64,000 nt of DNA from Dinoroseobacter sp049801095 (GTDB lineage Bacteria; Pseudomonadota; Alphaproteobacteria; Rhodobacterales; Rhodobacteraceae), in contig NZ_JBNAGH010000001.1 of the NCBI RefSeq assembly GCF_049801095.1, positions 992,001-1,056,000 on the forward strand. The letters run 5' to 3'. The notes beneath the pieces are model-generated. The model did not search any database, was not told the origin of the DNA, and saw only the letters and a list, made by a program, of their open reading frames with translations. A program made the position numbers and the translations under genes. This document shows, piece after piece, positions 33,933 through 41,322 of the stretch (its first letter is position 1; each line of letters opens with the position of its first letter).

Positions 33933-34462
33933 CCGGCACGACCCTGCATATCCCGACGCTCGAAACAGAGCGCCTGATCCTGCGCGCGCCACGCAACGCG
34001 GATGCAGGCGCCTATGGCGCGTTCCTCGAAAGCCCGCGCTCCGCGGGCGTTGGCGGCCCCTACAAGGCGTCCGATGCGTTCGATCGGATGTGCAACACCG
34101 TGGGGCATTGGTATCTGCGCGGCTATGGCCGTTGGATGATCGCGGATCGCGAGACCGACGCAGCCCTCGGCATTTGCGGCCCCTACTTCCCCGAGACCTG
34201 GCCGGAGCCGGAGATCGCCTGGACCGTCTTTGACGGCGCCGAGGGGCGCGGCATCGCCTTCGAGGCGGTCACCGCCGCGCGCCGCTGGGCCTATGAGACC
34301 CTCGGTTGGGACAGCACGATCAGCCTGATCATCGCGGGCAACACCCGCTCCTTTGCCCTGGCCGAGCGGCTGGGCTGCACAAGGGAAGGCTCCTATGAGA
34401 GCCCGCTCTACGGCTCCATGGAAGTGTGCCGCCACCCGAACCGGACAGAGGTGCTCGCATGA
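33929..34462 (+). CDS. GNAT-family N-acetyltransferase, tandem copy 2
   Basis: A 177-residue acetyltransferase with IPTLETERLILRAPRNAD, VGHWYLRGYGRWM, WPEPEIAWTVFDGAEGRGIAFEAV (acetyl-CoA loop AEGRGIA) and LAERLGCTREG. It overlaps copy 1 by four bases (ATGA). Its shared GHW..RGYG and PE.EIAW motifs show it is a paralogue of the neighbouring copies, but overall identity is modest, meaning the duplication is old and the copies probably differ in acceptor. Confidence 0.9.
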   Translation: MTGTTLHIPTLETERLILRAPRNADAGAYGAFLESPRSAGVGGPYKASDAFDRMCNTVGHWYLRGYGRWMIADRETDAALGICGPYFPETWPEPEIAWTVFDGAEGRGIAFEAVTAARRWAYETLGWDSTISLIIAGNTRSFALAERLGCTREGSYESPLYGSMEVCRHPNRTEVLA

Positions 34463-34974
34463 TCACCCTGACCACCGAGCGTCTGACCCTGCGCCCGCCG
34501 ACCCCGGCGGATGTGCCCGCCCTGACGGAGTTCTATCGCTCCGAGCGGTCGCAATACGCAGGCGGACACGTGCCCCATAGCAAGGCGTGGAGCAATGCGG
34601 TGGCCATGCTCGGCCATTGGCAGGTGCGGGGCTACGGGCTCTGGGCCGTGACCGAAACCGGCGACGACACCGCCCTGGGTCTGGTCGGCCCCTACTACCC
34701 CGATGGCCGTCCAGAGACAGAGCTCGGCTGGGTCCTGTTCCCGGCGGCCGAAGGCCGCGGCATCGCACAAGAGGCCGCCCTGGCGGCCCGCGCAGATGCC
34801 CGTTCCCGTCTCGGCTGGACCGAGATCGTCAGCTATATCGACGCGCGCAACACCCGCTCGATCGCACTGGCCGAACGGCTGGGCGCAACCCTGGACGCGG
34901 ACGCCCCGCAGCCCAAGCCCGATGATCCCTGCCTGATCTTCCGCCATCCATCCGACGCAGGAGGGACCCCATGA
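34459..34974 (+). CDS. GNAT-family N-acetyltransferase, tandem copy 3
   Basis: A 171-residue acetyltransferase starting MITLTTERLTLRPPTPADV. It has LGHWQVRGYGLWAV, ETELGWVLFPAAEGRGIAQEA (acetyl-CoA loop) and ALAERLGATLD. The ATG at 34459 is chosen because it overlaps the stop of copy 2 (ATGA) as its neighbours do; an in-frame ATG 11 codons earlier would overlap copy 2 by 37 bases and add non-family residues. Confidence 0.9.
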   Translation: MITLTTERLTLRPPTPADVPALTEFYRSERSQYAGGHVPHSKAWSNAVAMLGHWQVRGYGLWAVTETGDDTALGLVGPYYPDGRPETELGWVLFPAAEGRGIAQEAALAARADARSRLGWTEIVSYIDARNTRSIALAERLGATLDADAPQPKPDDPCLIFRHPSDAGGTP

Positions 34975-35507
34975 CCCTCCTGACCACAGATCGCCTGATC
35001 CTGCGCCCCCCCGCGGCCCAGGATTTCGACGGCTACCGCGCCTTCTACATGTCCGACCGCTCCCGCTTCGCCCATGGCCCTCTGAGCGAGACCGACGCCT
35101 GGTACGCCTTCTGCGTGGAGATGGCCCATTGGCCCATGCGGGGCTTTGGCATGTTCACCGTGCTCGCCCAGACCGATCCGGAAACCCCGATCGGCCTTGT
35201 GGGTCCCTGGTTCCCGGCCGATTGGCCCGAACCCGAGATCGGCTGGCTCCTCTGGGACGGGCATGAGGGTCAGGGCTATGCCGATGAGGCCGCCCGCGCC
35301 TGCCTGATCCATGCCTTCGGGCATCTGGGTTGGGACACCGCCGTCAGCTATATCCACCCGGAAAACGCCGCCTCCACCAAACTGGTGGAGCGTCTCGGCG
35401 CTGAGCGCGACCCCCATGCCCGCGCGGCCAAGCCCGAGCTCCTCGTCTGGCGCCACAGCCGTACCTATTGGGTCGGCGAGAACGCCGAAACCGGAGGCGC
35501 CGCGTAA
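34971..35507 (+). CDS. GNAT-family N-acetyltransferase, tandem copy 4
   Basis: A 178-residue acetyltransferase with MTLLTTDRLILRPPAAQDF, MAHWPMRGFGMFTV, WPEPEIGWLLWDGHEGQGYADEA (acetyl-CoA loop with Gln in place of Arg) and KLVERLGAERD. It overlaps copy 3 by four bases. After the GNAT core it has a short charged tail (ETGGAA). Confidence 0.9.
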   Translation: MTLLTTDRLILRPPAAQDFDGYRAFYMSDRSRFAHGPLSETDAWYAFCVEMAHWPMRGFGMFTVLAQTDPETPIGLVGPWFPADWPEPEIGWLLWDGHEGQGYADEAARACLIHAFGHLGWDTAVSYIHPENAASTKLVERLGAERDPHARAAKPELLVWRHSRTYWVGENAETGGAA

Positions 35508-36112
35508 TGGGCCATCGCGACATCCCCGTGCTGGAAACCCAGCGCCTGTCCCTGCGCGGCCCAGACCCGCAGGACTACCCGAATTTCAAGGCGACCTTCG
35601 CCTCCTACCGCTCGCGCTTCATGGGCGGTCCGCTGAACCCCTACGAGACATGGATGCTCTACGCCGCCGAGATCGGCCATTGGGAGATCCGCGGCTTTGG
35701 CATGTGGATGATCCACGACAAGCTCACGGATGAGACCTATGGTATGGCGGGCGGCTGGCAGCCGGCAAAATGGCCCGAGCGCGAGATCGCCTGGATCATC
35801 TGGCCCGAGAAAGCCGGCAAGGGCTTTGCCCTGGAGGCCACCCATGCCTGCCGCCGCTACTTCTATAACGAGAGCGGTTGGGACGGCGCGGTCAGCTATC
35901 TCGACCCGATGGACCTCAACAGCATCCGGCTGGCCGAGCGCCTCGGCGCGGTCAAGGACAAGGCGGCGGCGACCGTGGCCGGGGACGACGTGGTCTACCG
36001 CCACCCGAGCCCCGACACCCTGCGCGACAGCCAGCTCGCCCATGGGATCGAGATGGAGATCGGCCATTATGCCGACCCGCTCTTCAAACCGAAAGGATAC
36101 GCGCTTGACTGA
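35507..36112 (+). CDS. GNAT-family N-acetyltransferase, tandem copy 5
   Basis: The longest copy, 201 residues, with IPVLETQRLSLRGPDPQD, IGHWEIRGFGMWMI, WPEREIAWIIWPEKAGKGFALEA (loop KAGKGFA) and RLAERLGAVKD. It has about 25 extra C-terminal residues beyond the other copies (ending YADPLFKPKGYALD). Start and the previous stop share one base (TAATG). Its own last bases overlap the TTG start proposed for chorismate mutase by eight bases. Confidence 0.9.
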   Translation: MGHRDIPVLETQRLSLRGPDPQDYPNFKATFASYRSRFMGGPLNPYETWMLYAAEIGHWEIRGFGMWMIHDKLTDETYGMAGGWQPAKWPEREIAWIIWPEKAGKGFALEATHACRRYFYNESGWDGAVSYLDPMDLNSIRLAERLGAVKDKAAATVAGDDVVYRHPSPDTLRDSQLAHGIEMEIGHYADPLFKPKGYALD

Positions 36113-36401
36113 CGCCGTGACCCGCGCCGCGGAAGTGCTCGCCGAGCACCGCGACAGCATCGATCGCCTCGATGCCATCCTCGTCTTCACCCTGGCCGAG
36201 CGCTTTGCCCATACCCAGGCCGTGGGCAAGCTGAAGGCCGAGCATGACCTGCCGCCCTCGGATCCCGCCCGCGAGGAGACACAGATCGCACGCCTGTCGG
36301 AGCTGGCCAATATGGCCGATCTCGACCCCGACTTCGCCAAGAAATTCCTGAATTTTATCATTCAGGAAGTCATCCAACATCACAAACAACACCAATCCTG
36401 A
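36105..36401 (+). CDS. Chorismate mutase, AroQ class
   Basis: A 98-residue all-helical protein: HRDSIDRLDAILVFTLAERFAHTQAVGKLKAEHDLPPSDPAREETQ contains the first helix and the Arg/Lys substrate contacts of AroQ enzymes, which convert chorismate to prephenate on the way to Phe and Tyr. A TTG start at 36105 is proposed: AAAGGA lies eight bases before it and it overlaps the last GNAT gene. A GTG four codons later is the alternative. It comes before rpsP. Confidence 0.85.
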   Translation: MTDAVTRAAEVLAEHRDSIDRLDAILVFTLAERFAHTQAVGKLKAEHDLPPSDPAREETQIARLSELANMADLDPDFAKKFLNFIIQEVIQHHKQHQS

Positions 36402-36441
36402 ACCCCGGTTCAGACAGAAGAAACTCTAGGAGACCTACACC

Positions 36442-36819
36442 ATGGCAATGAAAATCCGGCTCGCCCGCGGCGGTTCCAAAAAGCGCCCCTTCTACCGCAT
36501 TGTGGCCACCGACAGCCGCATGCCCCGCGACGGCCGCTTCATCGAGAAGCTCGGCACCTATAACCCGCTCCTGCCCAAGGACAGCGAAGAGCGCGTGAAG
36601 ATGGACATGGAGCGCGTGCAGTACTGGCTGGGCCAAGGCGCAAAGCCGACCGACCGGATCGCCCGCATGCTCGAAGCCGCAGGCACCCTGCCCAAGACCG
36701 AGCGCTCGAACCCCAAGAAAGCCGTCCCGGGCAAGAAAGCGCAGGAGCGCGCCGAAGAGAAAGCCGCCAAGGCCGCAGAAGCTGCCGAAGCCGCAACTGA
36801 AGACGCCGCAGCCGAGTAA
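36442..36819 (+). CDS. rpsP: 30S ribosomal protein S16
   Basis: A 125-residue protein with the S16 core KIRLARGGSKKRPFYRIVA and FIEKLGTYNPLLP. It has an Ala/Glu/Lys-rich extension after residue 85 (KKAVPGKKAQERAEEKAAKA), as in other alphaproteobacteria. It binds 16S rRNA and stabilises the 30S body. It is at the start of the rpsP-rimM-trmD-rplS region, here interrupted by other genes. Confidence 0.97.
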   Translation: MAMKIRLARGGSKKRPFYRIVATDSRMPRDGRFIEKLGTYNPLLPKDSEERVKMDMERVQYWLGQGAKPTDRIARMLEAAGTLPKTERSNPKKAVPGKKAQERAEEKAAKAAEAAEAATEDAAAE

Positions 36820-36836
36820 TCGGCACAGGCTCGCTT

Positions 36837-37472
36837 GTGACTGCGCGCAGCTTCACGCCCGAGTTTCGGGCAGAACTGACCGAATTGATGCGTTGGCGGC
36901 GCGATGTGCGCCGTTTTCGCACCGATCCGGTGCCCGAGCCTCTGCTCGCGCGCTGTCTCGACGCGGTCCGGCTGGCCCCCTCCGTGGGTCTGTCTGAACC
37001 CTGGCGCGTGGTCCGGGTCGACAGTCCTGCGGCGCGGGCGGCGGCAGCGGCGAATTTCGCCGAAGCCAATGCTGCAGCGCTTGAGGGCCAAAACGGCGAC
37101 AGGGCGGCGCGCTACGCGGCGCTCAAGCTCTCGGGGATGGATGCCGCCCCCGTGCAGCTCGCGATCTATTGCGACACGGATCCGCCCAAGGGGGCGGGTC
37201 TCGGTGCGGCCAGCATGCCGCAAATGCGCCAGTACTCCGTCGTGGCGGGGGTCACGATGATGTGGCTCACCGCCCGGGCAGAGGGTCTGGGACTGGGCTG
37301 GGTGTCCATTCTGGACCCGGAGCGTCTGGCGCGGGACCTCGACGTCCCAACCACATGGGATCTGATCGGCTATTTCTGCCTCGGCTGGCCCGAGCAGGAG
37401 ACCGACAGCCCGGAATTGGAACGCGCGGGGTGGGAAACACGCGCCGACACTTTGGATTTGGAGGTCCGCTGA
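36837..37472 (+). CDS. bluB: 5,6-dimethylbenzimidazole synthase BluB
   Basis: A 211-residue nitroreductase-like flavoprotein that fragments FMNH2 with oxygen to give the lower ligand of vitamin B12. It has MRWRRDVRRFRTDPVPEPLL, APSVGLSEPWRVVRV, AASMPQMRQYSVVAGVTMMWLTARAEGLGLGWVSILDP and IGYFCLGWP, all BluB-like. It starts with GTG 17 bases after rpsP, so there is no room for a cobalamin riboswitch. No other B12 gene is in the window. Confidence 0.93.
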   Translation: MTARSFTPEFRAELTELMRWRRDVRRFRTDPVPEPLLARCLDAVRLAPSVGLSEPWRVVRVDSPAARAAAAANFAEANAAALEGQNGDRAARYAALKLSGMDAAPVQLAIYCDTDPPKGAGLGAASMPQMRQYSVVAGVTMMWLTARAEGLGLGWVSILDPERLARDLDVPTTWDLIGYFCLGWPEQETDSPELERAGWETRADTLDLEVR

Positions 37473-37473
37473 G

Positions 37474-37938
37474 GTGGCACGATATTGGATTGGATTGGCC
37501 GAGCGCGACAGCGTGCATGCGGCGGTGGCAAATGGCGTCTGCGTCTTTTCCGGCGGCAAGGTGGCGCCCGTCCGCAAGCTCGAGCCGGGAGATGGCATCC
37601 TTTATTATTCTCCCCATGAAAGCGCAGGCGGCGCGCCCCTGGAATGCTTCACAGCCGTGGGCGAGGTGGTCGATGACACGCCCTGGACCCAGAACTGGAC
37701 ACAGATCTGCGCCGGTGGCCCCTATTGGACCCAAGCCGCGGCCCGCGACAGCGGCCTGACCTGGGTGCGGCGCTGCGACTATGACGCGGTGGGCGAGGTC
37801 TCGGTGCGCCCGCTCCTCTCCGCCCTGCGTTTCGTCGCCCAGCCCCGCCATTGGGGCCGGACCTTCCATCGCGGCCAGATGGAGATCGGGGCCGAGGATT
37901 TCTTCCGCATCGCCGACCGCCTCCGCGCGGTGGCCTGA
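37474..37938 (+). CDS. EVE-domain protein (UPF0310)
   Basis: A 154-residue protein starting ARYWIGLAERDSVHAAVANG after a GTG, with FSGGKVAPVRKLEPGDGILYYSP and PRHWGRTFHRGQMEIGAEDFFRIADRL. EVE domains are PUA-like folds that bind modified bases in RNA or DNA. The start is one base after the bluB stop, so it is translationally linked to it. Placement among rRNA/tRNA maturation genes favours an RNA-related role, but that is inference. Confidence 0.88.
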   Translation: MARYWIGLAERDSVHAAVANGVCVFSGGKVAPVRKLEPGDGILYYSPHESAGGAPLECFTAVGEVVDDTPWTQNWTQICAGGPYWTQAAARDSGLTWVRRCDYDAVGEVSVRPLLSALRFVAQPRHWGRTFHRGQMEIGAEDFFRIADRLRAVA

Positions 37939-37947
37939 GGGGCTGGG

Positions 37948-38094
37948 GTGACCAAGACCGTGATCCTTCTGGTGTTCGGCGCGAGCGTTTATATCGGCAT
38001 GCAGTTCGAACAGCGTCTTGCCGCGGATCGCTGCCTCGCAGCCGGGGGCACCCCCGATGCACGCGGGGTCTGCACAGGAGTGCCCGCGCGATGA
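37948..38094 (+). CDS. Small single-helix membrane protein (48 aa)
   Basis: Reading from a GTG, the product has one membrane helix at the N-terminus (VILLVFGASVYIGMQFEQ) and a small outer part with two Cys about 20 residues apart, in RCLAAGG and VCTGVPAR, which could form a disulfide. The stop overlaps the rimM ATG by four bases (ATGA) and the EVE gene ends nine bases upstream, so the frame fits the surrounding operon exactly. No function is known. Confidence 0.65.
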   Translation: MTKTVILLVFGASVYIGMQFEQRLAADRCLAAGGTPDARGVCTGVPAR

Positions 38095-38600
38095 GCAAGC
38101 GCAAGGATCTGACCTGCGTCGGGGCGATCGCCGGCGCCTTCGGGGTGCGCGGCGAGGTGCGGCTCAAGAGCTTCTGCGCCGTGCCCGAGGATATTGCCGA
38201 CTACACCCCGCTCAGCTTCGAGGATGGGCGCGAGGTCACTTTGCGCCTCACGGGGCAGATCAAGAACGGGCTTTCCGCGCGGCTGTCGGGCGTGGGCAAC
38301 AAAGAAGCGGCGGACGCCCTGCGCGGCACGCGGCTCTACGTGCCACGGGACCGGCTGCCCCACCTGCCCGATGACGAATACTACCACACGGATCTGATCG
38401 GGCTGGCGGTCCATGACACGGGCGGCACCCATCTGGGCAAGGTCACGGCGGTGCATAATCACGGGGCGGGCGACCTGCTGGAGGTCAAGGGACCGCTTGC
38501 CAAGGGTCCGGTCCTAATCCCCTTCACCCTGGCCATCGTGCCGACAGTGGATCTGCGGGCCGGGCGCATCGTGGCCGACCCGCCAGAGGGCCTCTTCTAA
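38091..38600 (+). CDS. rimM: 16S rRNA processing protein RimM
   Basis: A 169-residue ribosome maturation factor for the 30S head. It shows the N-terminal barrel CVGAIAGAFGVRGEVRLKSF, the middle GVGNKEAADALRGTRLYVPRDRLP and the PRC-barrel YYHTDLIGLAVHDTGG with the final IPFTLAIVPTVDL. It begins at the ATG overlapping the 48-codon gene. It follows rpsP but is separated from it by three genes. Confidence 0.96.
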   Translation: MSKRKDLTCVGAIAGAFGVRGEVRLKSFCAVPEDIADYTPLSFEDGREVTLRLTGQIKNGLSARLSGVGNKEAADALRGTRLYVPRDRLPHLPDDEYYHTDLIGLAVHDTGGTHLGKVTAVHNHGAGDLLEVKGPLAKGPVLIPFTLAIVPTVDLRAGRIVADPPEGLF

Positions 38601-38641
38601 CCTCGCCTCTCCCGCACAGACTGTGCCGCGACGCGGGTCCG

Positions 38642-38670
38642 CGCGGTCCTGACAGGGACCGCGCCACCGA
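38642..38670. repeat. Dispersed palindromic repeat, copy 3, with flank
   Basis: Arms CGCGGTCC and GGACCGCG with a 6-base centre (TGACAG) are followed by CCACCGA. The arms match the palindromes at 10433 and 22075, and GGACCGCGCCACCGA is repeated exactly near 10534. It lies in the convergent gap between rimM and the phosphotransferase gene. Confidence 0.55.
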
Positions 38671-38674
38671 TTCC

Positions 38675-39664
38675 CTATTCCGCCGCGAGGGTCGTGGCCG
38701 CCCGTTGCAATTGTACCAGCCGCTCCTGCTGAAACGCGCTGCGCTTGCCACCGATCGACGGCATGGCCGCCCAATCCTGCAGCACCCGGCAGCGACACAG
38801 GAACATCAGACAGGGATCCGCGCCCAGATCCGCGCCATAGCCGTCCGACAGGGCCGCCAGATCCTCTGGCGGCAGCCCGCAATTCGGATCGAGCGCCCGC
38901 TCCCCGGCAAAGCGCGCGCCGAGATCCACGATCAGCCGCGCGAGATCATAGATCGTGGGCGCGTCCTTATCCTGCATGAAATCGATCAGTGTCGCCCGGT
39001 TTGCCGAAAGGATCATGTTGCGCGCATGCAGATCCCCGTGCTGGGCCGCCAGCGTCACGCTGCCCCCCTCCGCCGCCTCGGCAGCCTCCGCGAGACTGTC
39101 CACAAGCACCGCGAAAAGATCCGGATCCACGATCGCCAGTTGCCCGTCCAGAGCCTTGCGCGCGAGCCGCTTCATATAGTCGGTCATCCGCACGGGGTTG
39201 AAAGGTTTCTCCCCCGCAGCCGTGCTGTCGTGATAGGCCCGCAGCGCCGCTCCCGCACGGCTCAGCAGCGCGGTGCGCTGCGCCGGCTTATCGTATTTCA
39301 GCAGGAGGTGGTCCTGTAACGTCCGCCCGGTCACATAGTCCTGAATGGTCGACAGGCTCTCGGCCTGCTCGGCGAGAATTGCGGCGGGCGCATGCACTTT
39401 GTCACCCCGCAACGCCCGCAAGGCGCGACGCTGCCCGGCCAGCCCCTCGGCCCAGCGCTCCCGGTCCATGGGGGCGAAGATCCGCTTGAAGACAAGGTTG
39501 CGCCCATCGGGTCCGGTCATGCGCAGCACGATCCGCACCCGGTCCGAGTCCTCACGCCGCCACAGCTCCTCTCCGCTGAAACGCGCCGGATCCAGCCCGG
39601 CAAAGGGCGCGAGCTGCTGCCAGCTGCCAAGGGCCGATGCCATCATGCGGTCGTCTCGGGTCAT
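38675..39664 (-). CDS. Phosphotransferase of the aminoglycoside/choline kinase-like fold
   Basis: A 329-residue protein kinase-like phosphotransferase. Nucleotide-binding Lys is in LVFKRIFAPM, the catalytic loop is AAQHGDLHARNMIL (HGDxxxxN), and the metal-binding segment is TLIDFMQDKDAP. Its acceptor is unknown; chromosomal members may phosphorylate sugars or cell-wall precursors rather than antibiotics. It is on the opposite strand between rimM and trmD and so splits the conserved ribosomal operon. It is divergent from trmD by 89 bases. Confidence 0.82.
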   Translation of the reverse strand: MTRDDRMMASALGSWQQLAPFAGLDPARFSGEELWRREDSDRVRIVLRMTGPDGRNLVFKRIFAPMDRERWAEGLAGQRRALRALRGDKVHAPAAILAEQAESLSTIQDYVTGRTLQDHLLLKYDKPAQRTALLSRAGAALRAYHDSTAAGEKPFNPVRMTDYMKRLARKALDGQLAIVDPDLFAVLVDSLAEAAEAAEGGSVTLAAQHGDLHARNMILSANRATLIDFMQDKDAPTIYDLARLIVDLGARFAGERALDPNCGLPPEDLAALSDGYGADLGADPCLMFLCRCRVLQDWAAMPSIGGKRSAFQQERLVQLQRAATTLAAE

Positions 39665-39753
39665 GCCTGCCTCCGGTTCGCGGGCCCCGCCATACGGGCA
39701 CCCGGGCGCAAAATGCCTTGCAGGTTGCTAAACATTGATTAAACCGCCCAAAC

Positions 39754-40599
39754 ATGACCAAATCGCCTGCCACGCCCCCCAGCCGCTCCCACGGCACCAA
39801 AAGCATTTCGCTCTCGGCCCAGCCCACGGACCTGATGGCCCCGCGCCAGCGCAAACCCGGGGCCTGGACGGCCAAGGTGATTACGCTCTTCCCCAAGGCC
39901 TTTCCCGGCGTGCTCGGCGAGAGCCTGACCGGCAAGGCCCTGGATGAGGGGCTCTGGGCGCTGGAGACGATGGATCTGCGCAGCTTCGGCGTGGGCAAAC
40001 ACCGCAATGTGGATGACACGCCCGCAGGCGGTGGCGCGGGCATGGTCCTGCGCCCGGATGTGCTGGGCCGCGCGCTCAGCACCGCCGCCAAGGGCACGCC
40101 CGAGGATCGCCGCAAATGGCCCGTGGTCTATCTCAGCCCCCGCGGCGCGCCTTTCACCCAGGCCCGCGCCCAGGCCTGGTCCGAGGCCGAGGGGATCACC
40201 CTGCTCTGCGGCCGGTTCGAGGGCGTGGATGAGCGCGTGATCGAGGAATTCGGCATAGAAGAGGTCTCGCTCGGGGACTTTGTCCTCACCGGCGGCGAGA
40301 TCGCAGCACAAGCCTTGATTGACGCCACAGTCCGACTTATACCGCGCGTGCTTGGGAATCAGGCGTCCACGGAGGAGGAGTCCTTCTCCACCGGTCTGCT
40401 GGAACACCCGCAATACACACGACCCGCTGTCTGGAAGGGACGCGAGATACCCGGGATTCTCCTTTCGGGCCATCACGCGAAGATCACCGACTGGCGCCGG
40501 GACATGGCCGAAAGGCTGACCAAAGAACGCCGCCCTGACCTCTGGCGGGCATATTGTGAAAGCCACGATATGGACCCGGACGGAGACCAAGAGCTCTAG
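39754..40599 (+). CDS. trmD: tRNA (guanine37-N1)-methyltransferase TrmD
   Basis: The 281-residue SPOUT methyltransferase adds m1G at position 37 of tRNAs, preventing frameshifts. It has VITLFPKAFPGVLGESLTGKAL, GGGAGMVLRPDVL, and the knot region LCGRFEGVDERVIEEFGIEEVSLGDFVLTGGE. It has about 40 residues before the usual N-terminus; an internal ATG at 39835 would shorten this but neither start has a strong ribosome-binding site. rplS follows 50 bases later. Confidence 0.96.
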   Translation: MTKSPATPPSRSHGTKSISLSAQPTDLMAPRQRKPGAWTAKVITLFPKAFPGVLGESLTGKALDEGLWALETMDLRSFGVGKHRNVDDTPAGGGAGMVLRPDVLGRALSTAAKGTPEDRRKWPVVYLSPRGAPFTQARAQAWSEAEGITLLCGRFEGVDERVIEEFGIEEVSLGDFVLTGGEIAAQALIDATVRLIPRVLGNQASTEEESFSTGLLEHPQYTRPAVWKGREIPGILLSGHHAKITDWRRDMAERLTKERRPDLWRAYCESHDMDPDGDQEL

Positions 40600-40649
40600 G
40601 GGCAGCCCCACGTCGCGGAACAACCGCGCTTATATAGGAGTCAGGGCCA

Positions 40650-41024
40650 ATGAACCTGATTGCACAGCTTGAAGCCGAGCAGATCGAAGCGCTCGGCAAG
40701 GACATCCCGGATTTCAAGGCCGGTGACACTGTCCGCGTCGGCTACAAGGTGACCGAAGGCACCCGTAGCCGTGTTCAGAACTACGAAGGCGTCTGCATCG
40801 CCCGCAAAGGCGGCGACGGCATTGCAGCCTCGTTCACCGTCCGCAAGATCAGCTTCGGCGAAGGGGTGGAGCGTGTGTTCCCCCTGCATTCGACCAATAT
40901 CGACAGCATCACCGTGGTGCGTCGCGGTAAGGTCCGTCGCGCCAAGCTCTACTACCTGCGCGCCCGTCGCGGGAAGTCTGCGCGTATCGCCGAGCAGACC
41001 AACTACAAGCCGAAATCGAACTGA
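40650..41024 (+). CDS. rplS: 50S ribosomal protein L19
   Basis: A 124-residue protein with FKAGDTVRVGYKVTEGTRSRVQNYEGVCIARK, SFGEGVERVFPLHSTNID and VRRGKVRRAKLYYLR, all typical of L19 at the 30S-50S interface. AGGAG precedes the ATG. It is followed after 11 bases by rpmE. Confidence 0.97.
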   Translation: MNLIAQLEAEQIEALGKDIPDFKAGDTVRVGYKVTEGTRSRVQNYEGVCIARKGGDGIAASFTVRKISFGEGVERVFPLHSTNIDSITVVRRGKVRRAKLYYLRARRGKSARIAEQTNYKPKSN

Positions 41025-41035
41025 GGGCCGTAGAG

Positions 41036-41257
41036 ATGAAAAAAGATACCCATCCCGAGTACCACATCATCGACGTCAAGATGACCGACGGCACCGTGGT
41101 GCAGATGCGCTCCACCTGGGGCAATGAGGGCGACCAGCTGGCGCTGGACATCGACCCCTCCGTGCACCCGGCCTGGACCGGCGGCACCTCGCGCCTGCTG
41201 GACACCGGCGGCCGCGTGTCGAAGTTCAAGAAGAAATACGAAGGCCTCGGCTTCTAA
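41036..41257 (+). CDS. rpmE: 50S ribosomal protein L31, zinc-free (C-minus) form
   Basis: A 73-residue L31 (MKKDTHPEYHIIDVKMTDG, LDIDPSVHPAWTGG, FKKKYEGLGF). The Cys residues that bind zinc in C-plus L31 are missing; where the standard form reads RSTCG this reads RSTWG. It sits at the intersubunit bridge. It ends the trmD-rplS-rpmE group and is followed by a strong terminator. Confidence 0.96.
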   Translation: MKKDTHPEYHIIDVKMTDGTVVQMRSTWGNEGDQLALDIDPSVHPAWTGGTSRLLDTGGRVSKFKKKYEGLGF

Positions 41258-41280
41258 GCTCTGCCCCTTCGATGCAAGAC

Positions 41281-41308
41281 AAGGCGCGCCCAGGTGGCGC
41301 GCCTTTTT
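41281..41308 (+). terminator. Rho-independent terminator after rpmE
   Basis: A 10-bp perfect stem AAGGCGCGCC / GGCGCGCCTT with a 5-base loop runs into TTTTT. Confidence 0.9.
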
Positions 41309-41322
41309 CGTTTCTCTGCCCG

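Noticed and set aside
36820..36836. Cobalamin riboswitch before bluB
   Set aside because: Only 17 bases separate rpsP and bluB, too short for a riboswitch.
38675..39664. Antibiotic resistance kinase
   Set aside because: The fold is of the aminoglycoside phosphotransferase type, but there is no mobile context and sequence features do not match a known resistance class, so only the general fold is claimed.
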